DNA from: Pseudomonadota bacterium
GTDB taxonomy: Bacteria > Pseudomonadota > Alphaproteobacteria > Acetobacterales > Acetobacteraceae
Length of the DNA: 63,898 nucleotides
Assembly (NCBI GenBank): GCA_021846225.1
Contig: JAJZCG010000003.1
Coordinates: 1-63,898, forward strand
Direction: 5' to 3'
The translations under genes were made by a program, and so were the position numbers. A model generated the notes under the pieces. The model did no database searches. It worked only from the letters and a program-made list of their open reading frames with translations, and was not told the origin of the DNA. Of this stretch, positions 45,368 through 54,531 are shown piece after piece; position 1 is the stretch's first letter, and every line of letters starts with the position of its first letter.

Positions 45368-46279
45368 ATGGAAATGCTATTCACCCGCGACTACACCGGC
45401 TTCTCCGGCGGCCACCTTAAATACTATGACTATCTGCGCCACACCGCAGCCAGCGGCCTCGCCGCGCCGGTGCTCTATCAAACCCCCGGCGCCGCCGGGG
45501 TTCCGGGCAACCCCTTCACCCATTGCGGCGTCCCGCAAATCTCAGCCCTGCGCCCCTTCCCGGCCTATTTCCTCGCCGGCATGGACTGGTCCCTGCTCGA
45601 CTCCGCCGCCATCGCCCCCGGCAAGGCGCCGGTCATCAATCTCATCCAGGGTCTGCGCCACGCCGAACCCGGCACACCGCTGTTCGGCTACCTCGCCCGC
45701 CCGGCCTTGCGTATCTGCGTCAGCCAACAGGTCGCGGACGCCATCGCCCCCTTCGCCAACGGCCCGGTCCACGCCATCCCCAATGGCATCGAGATCACCC
45801 CGCCGCCGCTGCGCCCGCTCAACGCGCCCGCGCGCATCTTCATCGGCGGCGTTAAAAACCCGGAAATGGCCGTCGAAATCGCCGCGCTGCTACAAGGCGA
45901 CGCAGAGCTCGACCTGCTGACAACGATGTGCCCGCGGGAAGAATTCATCGCCCGCATGGCCGCCGCCAGCATCTGCATCCTCCTGCCCCTGCCCGCGGAG
46001 GGCTTCTTCCTCCCGCCGCTGGAGGCCATGGCGCTCGGCCGCGCCGCCGTGGTGCCCAGCTGCACCGGCAACCACAGCTTCTGCCTGCCCGGCGAAACCT
46101 GCCTGATGCCCGCATACAACGCAGCAGCCCTGGCCGCCGCCGCCCGCGCCCTGGCATGCAACCCAGCCCAACGCGGAGCCCTTGCCGCGTCCGGCGCCAA
46201 AATGGCGGCAAACCACACCCTCACGCGCGAGCGCGCCGCCTACACCGCCCTGTTGCGCCAGCTCCTCAACGCCGCATGA
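45368..46279 (+). CDS. Glycosyltransferase, GT4-like
   Basis: A 303-residue protein with a GT-B-type C-terminal half. ALRICVSQQVADAI then GPVHAIPNGIEITPPP is the mid-linker, and AEGFFLPPLEAMALGRAAVV shows the E-x7-E nucleotide-sugar motif of GT4 enzymes. Donor and acceptor are unknown. It ends in an ATGA overlap with a sulfotransferase gene, so a sugar-then-sulfate modification of one glycan is plausible. Confidence 0.75.
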   Translation: MEMLFTRDYTGFSGGHLKYYDYLRHTAASGLAAPVLYQTPGAAGVPGNPFTHCGVPQISALRPFPAYFLAGMDWSLLDSAAIAPGKAPVINLIQGLRHAEPGTPLFGYLARPALRICVSQQVADAIAPFANGPVHAIPNGIEITPPPLRPLNAPARIFIGGVKNPEMAVEIAALLQGDAELDLLTTMCPREEFIARMAAASICILLPLPAEGFFLPPLEAMALGRAAVVPSCTGNHSFCLPGETCLMPAYNAAALAAAARALACNPAQRGALAASGAKMAANHTLTRERAAYTALLRQLLNAA

Positions 46280-47097
46280 CCACCACGCTCCTCACCGGCC
46301 TGCCCCGCTCCGGCACCACTTTAGTCTGCGCCTGCCTCAACGCACTGCCCAACTGCGTCGCCCTCACCGAACCGATGAACGTGCCCCTGCATGGCAACGC
46401 CGAGCAGGCCGTCAGCGAGGTCGCCGCCTTCGCCCGCACCACGCGCGAGGGCATCCTGCGCTTGGGCCGCGCCCCCTCCATGAGCCGCGACGGCCTCATG
46501 GTCGACAACACCTTCGAGGAGGTGAACCACACCGGAAACCTCCGGCGCAGCGCCGCCAAGGTCGCCGATGTCAAAATCGAAAAACCGCTGACAGCGGATT
46601 TCAACCTCTTCATCAAGCACCCAGCCTTCTTCACCGCCCTGGCCCAGCCACTGGCGGAAGCCTTCCCGTTCTACGCCATCGTCCGCCACCCGCTGGCCGC
46701 GCTGGCCTCATGGCAATCGGTGGATTTCAACGTCCGTCAGGGCCGCATGCCCGCCGCCGAAGCCTACGCCCCCGCCCTGCGCGAGCGCCTGGAACAAATC
46801 GCCACCCCGCTGGCGCGCCAGATCGCGCTCATCCAATGGATGTTCCGGCTCTACCGCGCCCTGCCGCCCGGCCATGTGCTGACCTATGAAGCCCTGGTGC
46901 GCGCCCCCGCCGCCACGCTGCGCCCGCTCTCGGGCTCACCCGCTCCGGTGACCCACCCGATCCGCGAAATCAACCTTAAAACCCGCTACCCCGGCGTGGA
47001 TTTCGCGGCCCTGGCGCAAGCCCTGCTGCCGATCGAGGCTGACATCGAGCCGTTCTACCCCGGTTTCGTCGCCAGCCTGCGCCATTTACCCGGCTGA
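46276..47097 (+). CDS. Sulfotransferase family protein
   Basis: A 273-residue protein from ATG 46276, overlapping the glycosyltransferase stop. The N-terminal LLTGLPRSGTTLVCACLNAL is the PAPS phosphate-binding loop. PFYAIVRHPLAALASWQSVD provides the 3'-phosphate-binding R/S segment. It differs from the Stf0-type protein at 4205. The substrate is unknown; coupling to the glycosyltransferase suggests a carbohydrate. Confidence 0.8.
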   Translation: MTTTLLTGLPRSGTTLVCACLNALPNCVALTEPMNVPLHGNAEQAVSEVAAFARTTREGILRLGRAPSMSRDGLMVDNTFEEVNHTGNLRRSAAKVADVKIEKPLTADFNLFIKHPAFFTALAQPLAEAFPFYAIVRHPLAALASWQSVDFNVRQGRMPAAEAYAPALRERLEQIATPLARQIALIQWMFRLYRALPPGHVLTYEALVRAPAATLRPLSGSPAPVTHPIREINLKTRYPGVDFAALAQALLPIEADIEPFYPGFVASLRHLPG

Positions 47098-47098
47098 A

Positions 47099-47296
47099 TT
47101 ACGCCTGCTCCGGCTCGCCGCCCGGCGTCTCACCAACCGGCGTCTCACCACCCGGCGTCTCACCAACAGGCACCGCCTCATCCGCCTCCGCGCTCTCGCC
47201 CGCCCCCTTCTTCGCCTTCGCCTTGGCCTCTTTCTTGGCCTGCTTGGCGCGGTTGCGCTCCGCCCGCTCCAGCCCGTAATTCACTTTAAACGCCAT
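47099..47296 (-). CDS. Small charged protein with C-terminal pentapeptide repeats
   Basis: A 65-residue protein: MAFKVNYGLERAERNRAKQA then a lysine-rich helix, a small conserved-looking alphaproteobacterial type of unknown function. The C-terminus is a run of GETPx repeats (GETPGGETPVGETPGGE) encoded by 15-bp tandem repeats at 47121-47165, so its length may vary between strains. The gene is convergent with the sulfotransferase. Confidence 0.65.
   Translation of the reverse strand: MAFKVNYGLERAERNRAKQAKKEAKAKAKKGAGESAEADEAVPVGETPGGETPVGETPGGEPEQA
47121..47165. repeat. 15-bp tandem repeat, three units, in frame
   Basis: Units 47121-47135, 47136-47150 and 47151-47165 read CCGGCGTCTCACCA preceded by C or A. 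They encode the GETPG/V pentapeptides of the small protein on the minus strand. Confidence 0.8.
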
Positions 47297-47332
47297 TCCT
47301 GCCGCCCTTCACATCCGCAAAACAAAAATGCC

Positions 47333-47366
47333 AAAATAAAAGCGGGCCCACATGCCGTGAGCCCGC
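47333..47366 (-). terminator. Terminator after the dual cold-shock gene
   Basis: On the minus strand GCGGGC(TCA)...(TGG)GCCCGC forms a stem (47342-47366) followed by TTTTATTTTGG. It lies 30 bases downstream of the cold-shock gene stop. Confidence 0.75.
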
Positions 47367-47394
47367 CTCAAAAATCACGTCCAGGGAAAAAAGC

Positions 47395-48054
47395 TCAGTC
47401 GACGCTGATCGAGCTGACTTCCGGTCCCTTGGCGCCCTGCACGACGTTCATCCGCACAGACTGACCTTCCTGCAACGGCGGCAAACCGGCCTGCTCCAGC
47501 GCGGTGGCGTGCACGAACACATCCTTGCCGCCGCTCTGCGGGCTGATAAAGCCGAAGCCCTTGGTGGCATTGTACCACTTGACGATGCCGGTCATCTCGA
47601 CTGCCGGGCCGGACGCCTGCTGGCGCGGCGCACGCGGGCCGGAAGGACGCGGACGGTCAAACCCGCCACGATCACCACCACCGAAACCGCCACGGCCGGC
47701 CGGCGCTTCGCCGGTGCCCTCGGTGACGGAAATCACCTGGTCAACCTGCCGGCCTTTCTGGCCCTGGCCGACGCGCACCTGCAGGATGGACCCCGGCGTA
47801 ACCGCCTGGAAGCCAGCATTCTGCAAGGAATTGGCGTGCAGGAACACATCGCCCGAGCCATCGGCCATTTCCACGAAGCCAAAACCCTTCTCAGAGTTGT
47901 ACCACTTCACGGTGGCCTTGGCCTCCGGCGCGGAGGACGCAGACCCAAACCCTGAAAAAGACGGCGGGGGGGGCGGCGTATTGCCAAAGAAATTGTCGTC
48001 GTCAAAACCGCGGCGACGCGGTTGCCGCTGGCGGTCATTTTTCGGGGGTCGCAC
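47395..48054 (-). CDS. Protein with two cold-shock domains
   Basis: A 219-residue protein with two CSD domains: TVKWYNSEKGFGFVEMADGS...DVFLH (about residues 47-110) and IVKWYNATKGFGFISPQSGG...DVFVH (about 152-218). Both carry intact RNP1 and RNP2 RNA-binding motifs. The N-terminus is basic and disordered (DRQRQPRRRGFDDD, a PPPPP run) and the linker is RGG-like. The start is GTG 48054. CSD proteins bind single-stranded RNA and melt structure; the divergent neighbour is a DEAD-box helicase, a matching RNA-remodelling function. Confidence 0.93.
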   Translation of the reverse strand: MRPPKNDRQRQPRRRGFDDDNFFGNTPPPPPSFSGFGSASSAPEAKATVKWYNSEKGFGFVEMADGSGDVFLHANSLQNAGFQAVTPGSILQVRVGQGQKGRQVDQVISVTEGTGEAPAGRGGFGGGDRGGFDRPRPSGPRAPRQQASGPAVEMTGIVKWYNATKGFGFISPQSGGKDVFVHATALEQAGLPPLQEGQSVRMNVVQGAKGPEVSSISVD

Positions 48055-48271
48055 TATTTAAACAGTCCTCTTATGATCGTTCAGATATAAACTCAAAATC
48101 CACCCGGCGCAGCCAGGCCGGGGCAGCATAGGGCACGTCCGCCCCGCCATCAATCCCGAAATCCCCTTCCCGCCCCCGCACGCAACCTAAAATGTAGCTT
48201 ATTTCCTAAAACTTACATCTAAAACACCGCTCCCACCTAGCCCTGGGCCACGCGCCGGGTTAGGAGCCGCC
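48055..48271. other. Divergent promoter region between the cold-shock and helicase genes
   Basis: A 217-base spacer with an A/T-rich part near 48060-48100 and another at 48190-48225. It must hold both promoters and, for a cold-shock gene, a 5' leader. No exact hexamers are called with confidence. Confidence 0.4.
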
Positions 48272-50068
48272 ATGCCCTTCCCCATAAAAAATCCGGCGCT
48301 CGCCCGCGCCCTGGCCGCGCGCGGCTATAACGACCCCACCGAAGTTCAGCTCGCCGTGCTGGCACCCGAGGCCGAGGACCGCGACCTGCTGGTCTCCGCC
48401 CAGACCGGCTCCGGCAAAACCGTGGCCTTCGGCCTGGCTTTGGCCTCCACCATCCTGGGTGATTCCGAGCGCCTGCCCGCCACCACCCTCCCCCTGGTCC
48501 TGGTCATCGCCCCCACGCGCGAGCTGGCCTTGCAGGTCCATGCCGAACTCACCTGGCTCTACGAGCAAGCCGGCGGGCGCGTCGTCTCCTGCGTCGGCGG
48601 CATGGACGCACGGCGCGAACAGCGCCTGCTCGCCGCCGGCTGCCACATCGTCGTCGGCACCCCCGGCCGCTTGCAGGACCATATCAACCGCGGCGCCCTC
48701 AAGCTCGACGAATGCGAGGCCGTGGTGCTGGACGAAGCCGACGAGATGCTCGACCTCGGCTTCAAGGACGAGCTGGAATTCATCCTCTCCGCCGCGCCCG
48801 AATCCCGCCGCACCCTCTTGTTCTCCGCCACCATCGCGCGCGAAATCGCCAACCTCGCCCGCAAATACCAGCAAAACGCCCTGCGGATTGACACCGTGGC
48901 CCGCAACCAGCCGCATGCCGACATTGAATACCGCGCCATCCGCGTCGGCGGCCACGAAATCGAGCAGGGCCTGGTTAACCTGCTGCGCTTCCACGATTCC
49001 CGCGCCCTGGTGTTCTGCTCCACGCGTGACACCGTGCGCCACCTGCACGCCAGCCTGCTCGCGCGCGGCTTCAACGCCGTCGCGCTCTCGGGCGAACTCT
49101 CGCAAAACGAGCGCAACACCGCGCTCAACGCCCTGCGCGAGGGCCGCGCCCAGGTCTGCATCGCGACCGACGTCGCCGCCCGCGGGCTGGACCTGCCCGA
49201 TCTCGACCTCGTCATCCACGCCGACCTGCCGACCAACAAGGCCACCCTGCTGCACCGCTCCGGGCGCACCGGCCGCGCCGGGCGCAAGGGCATGTGCCTC
49301 GTCCTGGTCTCGCCCTCCAAGCGCCGCCGCGCCGAACTCCTGCTCGGCTCGGCCAACATCGAGGCCACCTGGCAGGACCCGCCGACCGCCGCCCAGATCA
49401 AGGCCCGCGACCAGGAACGCCTGCTGGAGGACGAAATCCTCACCGCCGCCCCCTCCGAGGACGAGCTCGCTTTGGGCGCGAAACTGCTGGAGCGCCAGGA
49501 CGCCGCGACCATCGCCGCCGCCCTCATCCGCCTCTACCGCTCGCATCTGCCCGAACCCGCAAACGTAACCATCCAGGCCCAGGCCCCGCGCGAAACCTTC
49601 GCCGCCCGGCCTGAACGCGGCCCGCGCCCAGCGCGTGACAACGCGCCCTTCGAGCGCCCCGTGCGTGAAAATGCACCCTACGAGCGCCGCACGGACAACG
49701 CCCCCATGGCCTGGTTCCGCTCGCCCATCGGCCGCAAACATAATGCCGACCCCAAATGGCTGATCCCGCTGATCTGCCGCCTCGGCGGCATCACCAAGGC
49801 GGAAATCGGCGCCATCCGCATTTTTGACCGTGAAACCAAGTTCGAAATCTCAGCCCCCGTGGCCGATGCCTTCGCCGCCGCCATCACCGCCCCCGGCGTG
49901 ACCGATCTGCTGGTCGAACCCAGCACCGCCCCCGGCACCGGCCCCGCGCGCGACCCCGGACCACGCCCGGAGAAAACCAAATTCGCCCGCCCCCCACGCC
50001 CGGAAGGCGCCAAGCCGAACGAGCAGGAACGCCGGCGCAAAAATAAGGTTTTGAAAAAAACATATTGA
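48272..50068 (+). CDS. DEAD-box ATP-dependent RNA helicase (DbpA/CsdA-like)
   Basis: A 598-residue helicase. Motif I SAQTGSGKTVAF, Ia APTRELALQ, II VVLDEADEMLDLGF, III FSATI, V ATDVAARGLDLPDLD and VI HRSGRTGRAG are intact. An Arg/Pro-rich linker with repeated ERPVREN/ERRTDN-like segments leads to a C-terminal DbpA RNA-binding domain (KWLIPLICRLGGITKAEIGA) and a basic tail. Such proteins remodel rRNA or mRNA structure. Placement beside a cold-shock gene suggests a role at low temperature or in ribosome assembly. Confidence 0.93.
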   Translation: MPFPIKNPALARALAARGYNDPTEVQLAVLAPEAEDRDLLVSAQTGSGKTVAFGLALASTILGDSERLPATTLPLVLVIAPTRELALQVHAELTWLYEQAGGRVVSCVGGMDARREQRLLAAGCHIVVGTPGRLQDHINRGALKLDECEAVVLDEADEMLDLGFKDELEFILSAAPESRRTLLFSATIAREIANLARKYQQNALRIDTVARNQPHADIEYRAIRVGGHEIEQGLVNLLRFHDSRALVFCSTRDTVRHLHASLLARGFNAVALSGELSQNERNTALNALREGRAQVCIATDVAARGLDLPDLDLVIHADLPTNKATLLHRSGRTGRAGRKGMCLVLVSPSKRRRAELLLGSANIEATWQDPPTAAQIKARDQERLLEDEILTAAPSEDELALGAKLLERQDAATIAAALIRLYRSHLPEPANVTIQAQAPRETFAARPERGPRPARDNAPFERPVRENAPYERRTDNAPMAWFRSPIGRKHNADPKWLIPLICRLGGITKAEIGAIRIFDRETKFEISAPVADAFAAAITAPGVTDLLVEPSTAPGTGPARDPGPRPEKTKFARPPRPEGAKPNEQERRRKNKVLKKTY

Positions 50069-50120
50069 AGCCGCCGAAGGCGTAAATCCGCTTCTCTCCG
50101 ATCGTGCCTAAGGCCTTCTA

Positions 50121-50310
50121 GAGTCTGATCGTTTGAGGTTGACGCGCGCCAGCGTGGCAACCGAAAGCGTGAATCAGCCTCTTATCAAAGAGTCTGATCG
50201 TTTGAGGTTGACGCGCGCCAGCGTGGCAACCGAAAGCGTGAATCAGTCTTTTATCAAAGAGTTAGAGCGCGTTTGGGGGGCGCTCTTGCGTCAACCCAAA
50301 CCGATCGCGC
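50121..50310 (+). repeat. Dispersed intergenic repeat, copy with internal 69-bp duplication
   Basis: Two head-to-tail copies (50121-50189 and 50190-50258) of a 69-bp unit starting GAGTCTGATCGTTTGAGG differ at two positions (GCCTC/GTCTT). They are followed by the hairpin part AGAGCGC...GCGCTCT and TCAACCCAAACCGATCGCGC. The same element, with one 69-bp unit, is at 16880-17004 in the other orientation, 33 kb away. Confidence 0.85.
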
Positions 50311-50340
50311 AAAACTCCATCCTGGGAGCGCCGGATGCCT

Positions 50341-51900
50341 TCAGCCCTCCCCGCGCGGGGCCAATTTGAAGTCATCGCGCGCCAGCCGGTCAAGAAACGC
50401 GTCCGCCTCGGCGCGAATGGCCGCCTGGCGTTCCGGCGTCCAGCCCGCAAGTGTGCGGTAGGGCATGGCAAGCCGCGGATTATGCGCCAGTCGCTCTTTC
50501 TGCCGGATCAGAAACGCCCAATACAGGTAGTTGAACGGGCACGCCGCCGGGCCCGTCTTCTGCTTCACGTCATAAGCGCAGCCCGCGCAAAAATCCGACA
50601 TCCGGTTAATATAAGCCCCCGAAGCGGCGTAGGGCTTGGATGCCATTTGCCCCCCATCGGCGAACACCGCCATCCCCAGCGTGTTCGGCATCTCCACCCA
50701 TTCAAACGCATCGGCGTAAACCGCCAGATACCAGCGCTCGATTTCACGAGGCGCAACCCCGGCCAGCAGGGCGAAATTACCCGTCACCATCAGGCGCTGG
50801 ATGTGGTGCGAATACGCATACCGCGACGTGCTGGCGACCGTCTCGCGCAAGCAGCGCATGGGCGTCTCACCGCTCCAATAAAATGCCGGCAGCCGGCGCG
50901 TGGCCTCGAGCACATTGCTGTCCTCATAGCCAGGCATCACGGCCCAGTAAAAACCGTGCACATATTCACGCCACCCCAGTATCTGGCGCACAAACCCCTC
51001 AACGGCGTTCAACGGCGCAGCGCCTGAACGCCAGGCGGCCTCGGCGGCGGCGCAAACCTCGCGGGGAGATAGCAGCCCGAGATTCAGCGCCGGGGCCAGA
51101 AGCGCGTGGAACAAAAACGGCGCGCCCGCCTTCATGGCATCCTGATAATCGCCAAAGCGCGGCAAACCAGCGTCAATGAAATCACCCAACGCGCGCAGGG
51201 CGTCCTCGCGGGTCACCGGCCAACCGAAATCCTCAACCTCGCCAAAATTTTCGCCAAAACGTTGCGCGACCAGCGCCATCACCTCCCGCGTCACCGCATC
51301 GGGCGTAAAACGGAGCCGCTGAGGCACCCGTGCCGACGCAGGCAGCGGCTTGCGGTTCTCCACATCGAAATTCCATTCACCACCCGCGGGCCCGTCCTGC
51401 TCCATCAAAATCGCGTGCTCGCGCCGCAATTCGCGGTAGAAATACTCCATACGCCAAACCTTGCGCCCACGCGCCCAGACCGCAAAACGCGCCCGGCTGG
51501 CGAAAAAGCGGTCATCCGCGCGCAGCTCGACCGGCACGCCCGTCAAACCCTCCCAGCCATCGGCCATCGCCTGCACGCGCCACTCTCCCGGCTCGGTGAC
51601 CACGATGCGGTCCGGCGCATGCCGGGCAATGGCCCGCTGGATCTCAGTTGTCAGGCTGCCGCTGTTGCCGGGCGCGTCAAGCGGCACATAATCCACGCGC
51701 ACACCGCTCCGGCGCAGCTCGTCCGCGAAGTGGCGCATCGCCGACAGCACCAGCACGATCTTCTGCTTATGGTGGGCGGCATAGGTATTCTCGCCCATCA
51801 CCTCCATCATCAACACGATGTCAGCCAGGGGATCGAGACCTTCAAGCGCGGAGATCTCCTTCGAGAGCTGGTCGCCCAGAACAACCCTGAGAACCCTCAT
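50341..51900 (-). CDS. phrB: FeS-containing (6-4) photolyase / cryptochrome-like protein
   Basis: A 519-residue protein from ATG 51900. The N-terminal domain [20 protein letters not shown] and [20 protein letters not shown] is typical of photolyase-related (FeS-BCP) proteins, followed by the FAD-binding helical domain. Cysteines at 350, 438, 441 and 454 (MRCLRE, DFCAGC, AACPFN) match the four [4Fe-4S] ligands I recall for Agrobacterium PhrB. The family repairs UV (6-4) photoproducts in light. Its start overlaps the DUF2256 gene stop, and the cluster starts at lexA. Confidence 0.92.
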   Translation of the reverse strand: MRVLRVVLGDQLSKEISALEGLDPLADIVLMMEVMGENTYAAHHKQKIVLVLSAMRHFADELRRSGVRVDYVPLDAPGNSGSLTTEIQRAIARHAPDRIVVTEPGEWRVQAMADGWEGLTGVPVELRADDRFFASRARFAVWARGRKVWRMEYFYRELRREHAILMEQDGPAGGEWNFDVENRKPLPASARVPQRLRFTPDAVTREVMALVAQRFGENFGEVEDFGWPVTREDALRALGDFIDAGLPRFGDYQDAMKAGAPFLFHALLAPALNLGLLSPREVCAAAEAAWRSGAAPLNAVEGFVRQILGWREYVHGFYWAVMPGYEDSNVLEATRRLPAFYWSGETPMRCLRETVASTSRYAYSHHIQRLMVTGNFALLAGVAPREIERWYLAVYADAFEWVEMPNTLGMAVFADGGQMASKPYAASGAYINRMSDFCAGCAYDVKQKTGPAACPFNYLYWAFLIRQKERLAHNPRLAMPYRTLAGWTPERQAAIRAEADAFLDRLARDDFKLAPRGEG

Positions 51901-52070
51901 CGCACTCCCTCCCGCGGCGGGGAGCCAGGCGCCAGGGCATCGCGGCACCGCCGCGAGCAATACTTCACGCTCTCCCAGTCACGCGCCCATTTCTTGCGCC
52001 AAGCGAACGGGCGGCCGCAACGCGCGCAAGGCTTGGCCGGGAGGTCTGCTTTCGCGCGCATCTTCGCCAT
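51897..52070 (-). CDS. DUF2256 zinc-ribbon-like small protein
   Basis: A 57-residue protein too short for many ORF callers. It reads [20 protein letters not shown] then [20 protein letters not shown] and RCRD: CxxC...CxxxC cysteine pairs around the invariant WRKKWxRDW stretch define DUF2256. Its TGA overlaps the photolyase ATG. DUF2256 genes often accompany photolyase-related genes (recollection), so an accessory role in the same repair is likely but unknown. Confidence 0.88.
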   Translation of the reverse strand: MAKMRAKADLPAKPCARCGRPFAWRKKWARDWESVKYCSRRCRDALAPGSPPREGVR

Positions 52071-52136
52071 GCCGCTACCAGCGCCCCGTCCACTGTGTGC
52101 CTTTGCGCCATGGCATTTCCGGCAGCCCGCCCCGCA

Positions 52137-52448
52137 TCAGCCAAACTTCGAGAACGCCAGCCGGTCTTTATTCTCGCGCATCAGCATCGCGAAGCTCGGA
52201 ATCTTTTCAAACCCCAGCCCTGCCGGGCGTTCGCCCTCCTCGTCATACACAATCTGCGCATACGGCGCGGAGGCGATCTTCTCCCACTTCCCCGCCGGTT
52301 TCTTTACCTCCAGGCTCACCACCGTGGCCTTGAAAATCATCCGCACAATCGCTTCCTTCGGCGCTGTGGGCTTCACCAGGCTCAAACTCCCCGCCAGAAC
52401 CTGCCAGCCGTTGCGCAGCGCCCAGGCGCTCAATTCGTCCTGTGTCAT
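52137..52448 (-). CDS. Hypothetical protein between lexA and the photolyase pair
   Basis: A 103-residue protein, MTQDELSAWALRNGWQVLAG with a mixed alpha/beta body and the end SFAMLMRENKDRLAFSKFG. I do not recognise the family. It begins seven bases after the lexA stop and is likely cotranscribed. Its stop overlaps a 20-codon frame (TGATG), then DUF2256 follows. Confidence 0.7.
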   Translation of the reverse strand: MTQDELSAWALRNGWQVLAGSLSLVKPTAPKEAIVRMIFKATVVSLEVKKPAGKWEKIASAPYAQIVYDEEGERPAGLGFEKIPSFAMLMRENKDRLAFSKFG

Positions 52449-52455
52449 AAATCCC

Positions 52456-53151
52456 TCAATACCGCCGCAGCAGCGCCACCAGCCGGCCTTGCACCTTCAC
52501 CCGCTCGGCCGGCAAAATTTTCGTCTCATATCGCGCGTTCGCAGGCTCCAGCGCAATGGAATTCCCCCGCCGGCGCAGCCGCTTCAGCGTCACCTCGTTC
52601 TCATCCACCAGCGCCACGATAATCTGCCCGTTTTCCGCCGTATCGCCCTTGCGGATAATCACCGTATCGCCGTCCAAAATCCCGGCCTCGACCATCGAGT
52701 CGCCCTCCACCAGCAAGGCGAAATGCTCCCCCGCGCCGATCAGCGCCACCGGCACCTCGATCTCTTCCGCCTCGTCACGCATCGCCTCAATCGGCAACCC
52801 GGCCGCGATTTTCCCGTAGAGCGGCAGCGAGACCGCCCCGGCCACACTCGCCGCCCGCGCGCCGGGTAGCCGCGGCGAAAAATCCCCCCTGATCACATTC
52901 GGCGCGAATCGCCCCGGCGCCATCTGCGGCGCCATGTCCTCCGAGAGCCGCACCACCTCCAGCGCGCGCGCGCGGTGTTTATGCCGCTTCAAAAACCCGC
53001 GTTCCTCCAGCGCCGTAATCAGCCGGTGAATCCCCGATTTGGAGCGCAGTTCCAGCGCGTCCTTCATTTCCTCAAAACTCGGGCTGCATCCGGTCTCACG
53101 CAGATGCCGGTCGATAAAAACCAGCAATTCATGTTGTTTGGTGGTCAGCAT
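52456..53151 (-). CDS. lexA: SOS-response repressor and self-cleaving protease LexA
   Basis: A 231-residue protein from ATG 53151 ([20 protein letters not shown]). The winged-helix domain ([20 protein letters not shown] then [13 protein letters not shown]) is followed by the cleavage site A104-G105 (SVAGAV) and the S24 peptidase domain with Ser152 ([10 protein letters not shown]) and Lys190 (NEVTLKRL). It represses DNA-damage genes until RecA promotes self-cleavage. A GTTC-N7-GTTC operator lies upstream, indicating autoregulation, and the downstream genes may share the promoter. Confidence 0.97.
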   Translation of the reverse strand: MLTTKQHELLVFIDRHLRETGCSPSFEEMKDALELRSKSGIHRLITALEERGFLKRHKHRARALEVVRLSEDMAPQMAPGRFAPNVIRGDFSPRLPGARAASVAGAVSLPLYGKIAAGLPIEAMRDEAEEIEVPVALIGAGEHFALLVEGDSMVEAGILDGDTVIIRKGDTAENGQIIVALVDENEVTLKRLRRRGNSIALEPANARYETKILPAERVKVQGRLVALLRRY

Positions 53152-53204
53152 CCAAGCCTCCGGTGGCGCGCTCAGAGCAGGAACAAAGCGCAAACTTGCT
53201 GGAT

Positions 53205-53219
53205 GTTCTAGTTTGGTTC
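53205..53219 (-). promoter_or_regulatory. LexA operator (SOS box) of lexA
   Basis: GTTCTAGTTTGGTTC on the plus strand is an exact GTTC-N7-GTTC direct repeat, the SOS box known from several alphaproteobacteria. It is 54 bases upstream of the lexA start. Confidence 0.85.
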
Positions 53220-53251
53220 TCTCCACCCCGTCAAGCGTTATACGCGCGGTC

Positions 53252-53722
53252 TCAATCCTGCGTAAAATCGCCCGATTTGCCACCCGTCTTGCGGACCACG
53301 CGCACCGCCTCAATGCACATGCCCCGGTCCACCGCCTTCACCATGTCATAGATTGTCAGCGCCGCCACGCTCACCGCCGTCAGCGCCTCCATCTCCACGC
53401 CGGTCTGCCCCTGCGTACGCACGGTGGCGGTAATTTCCACCGCCGCCGCCGTCAGCTCCAGCTCCACCGTCACGGCGGACAACATCAACGGATGGCAAAG
53501 CGGGATCAGTTCACCCGTCCGCTTGGCGGCCATAATCCCCGCCAGCCGCGCCACGGCCAGCACATCGCCCTTGGCCGCCTTGTTCTCGCGGATCAGCGCC
53601 AGCGTTTGCGCCTGCATCACCACCCGCCCGCGCGCCACCGCCTCGCGCAGGCTCGCCGCCTTGGCCGAGACGTCAACCATCCGCGCCGCCCCCGCCTCGT
53701 CAGTATGGGTGAGCCGGCTCAA
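53252..53722 (-). CDS. moaC: Cyclic pyranopterin monophosphate synthase (molybdenum cofactor)
   Basis: A 156-residue enzyme from TTG 53722 ([20 protein letters not shown]), overlapping the trpC stop (TTGA). Active-site features are [53 protein letters not shown] and VKAVDRGM. With MoaA it forms cPMP from GTP. The longer frame extending into trpC is rejected because family N-termini begin at LTHTDE. It is the last gene of the trp run. Confidence 0.95.
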   Translation of the reverse strand: MSRLTHTDEAGAARMVDVSAKAASLREAVARGRVVMQAQTLALIRENKAAKGDVLAVARLAGIMAAKRTGELIPLCHPLMLSAVTVELELTAAAVEITATVRTQGQTGVEMEALTAVSVAALTIYDMVKAVDRGMCIEAVRVVRKTGGKSGDFTQD

Positions 53723-54531
53723 CGGGTTCCCAGCAGCTCGTGCACGGCCGCGGTCACATCCGCCCGGCGCATCAGCGACTCGCCAACCAGAAAACCGCTC
53801 ACACACACCTTACGCAGCCGCAGCACGTCCTCATACGTCTTGATCCCCGATTCAGAGATCACGAAGCGGTCCGGCGGGCATGTGCAGGAGAGTTTTTCCG
53901 TGGTCTCCAGCGTGGTCACCATGGTCTTCAGATTGCGGTTGTTGATGCCCACCAGCAGCGTCTGCAGCCCCAGCGCGCGCTGCAGCTCCGCCTCGTCATG
54001 CACCTCAACCAGCACATCCATATCCAGCGCACGGGCCAGCTCTTCCAGGTTGCGCGCCTCTTCATCACTCAGCGCCGCCATGATCAGCAGAATACAATCC
54101 GCCCCCATCGCCCGGCTCTCGTAAATCTGCCAGGGGTCCAGGATGAAATCCTTGCGCAGCACCGGCAGTTCCACCGCCGCGCGCGCCGCCTTCAAATCTT
54201 CCGGGCTGCCATCGAAATACGGCTGGTCGGTCAGCACTGAAAGGCACACGGCCCCGCCCTCGGCATAGGCCCGCGCCAGCACGGCGGGGTCAAAATCCTC
54301 GCGGATCAACCCGCCCGAGGGCGAGGCCTTCTTGATCTCGGCGATCAGCCCAGGCCGCCCGGCCGCGGCGGCATCCATCAGCGCCCGGCCAAACCCGCGC
54401 GGCTTTTCGACATCCTTGATCTGACGCTTCAGCTCCTCGATGCTCGTCACTGCCTGCCGCCGCGCAATCTCACCGCGCTTGTCGGCGCATATCTTCGCCA
54501 GAATATCTTCTTCACTCACCATCGCACTCAT
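53719..54531 (-). CDS. trpC: Indole-3-glycerol phosphate synthase
   Basis: A 270-residue TIM-barrel enzyme: [87 protein letters not shown] and [10 protein letters not shown]. It closes the indole ring in tryptophan synthesis. It is unfused to trpF. It overlaps trpD by four bases and moaC by four. Confidence 0.97.
   Translation of the reverse strand: MSAMVSEEDILAKICADKRGEIARRQAVTSIEELKRQIKDVEKPRGFGRALMDAAAAGRPGLIAEIKKASPSGGLIREDFDPAVLARAYAEGGAVCLSVLTDQPYFDGSPEDLKAARAAVELPVLRKDFILDPWQIYESRAMGADCILLIMAALSDEEARNLEELARALDMDVLVEVHDEAELQRALGLQTLLVGINNRNLKTMVTTLETTEKLSCTCPPDRFVISESGIKTYEDVLRLRKVCVSGFLVGESLMRRADVTAAVHELLGTR

Noticed and set aside
48260-49741. Minus-strand 493-codon frame opposite the DEAD-box helicase
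   Set aside because: It is glycine/alanine-rich antisense of a strongly supported helicase gene.
50121-50258. Possible CRISPR array
   Set aside because: There are only two adjacent 69-bp units with no spacers, and the same unit occurs elsewhere as part of a dispersed element.
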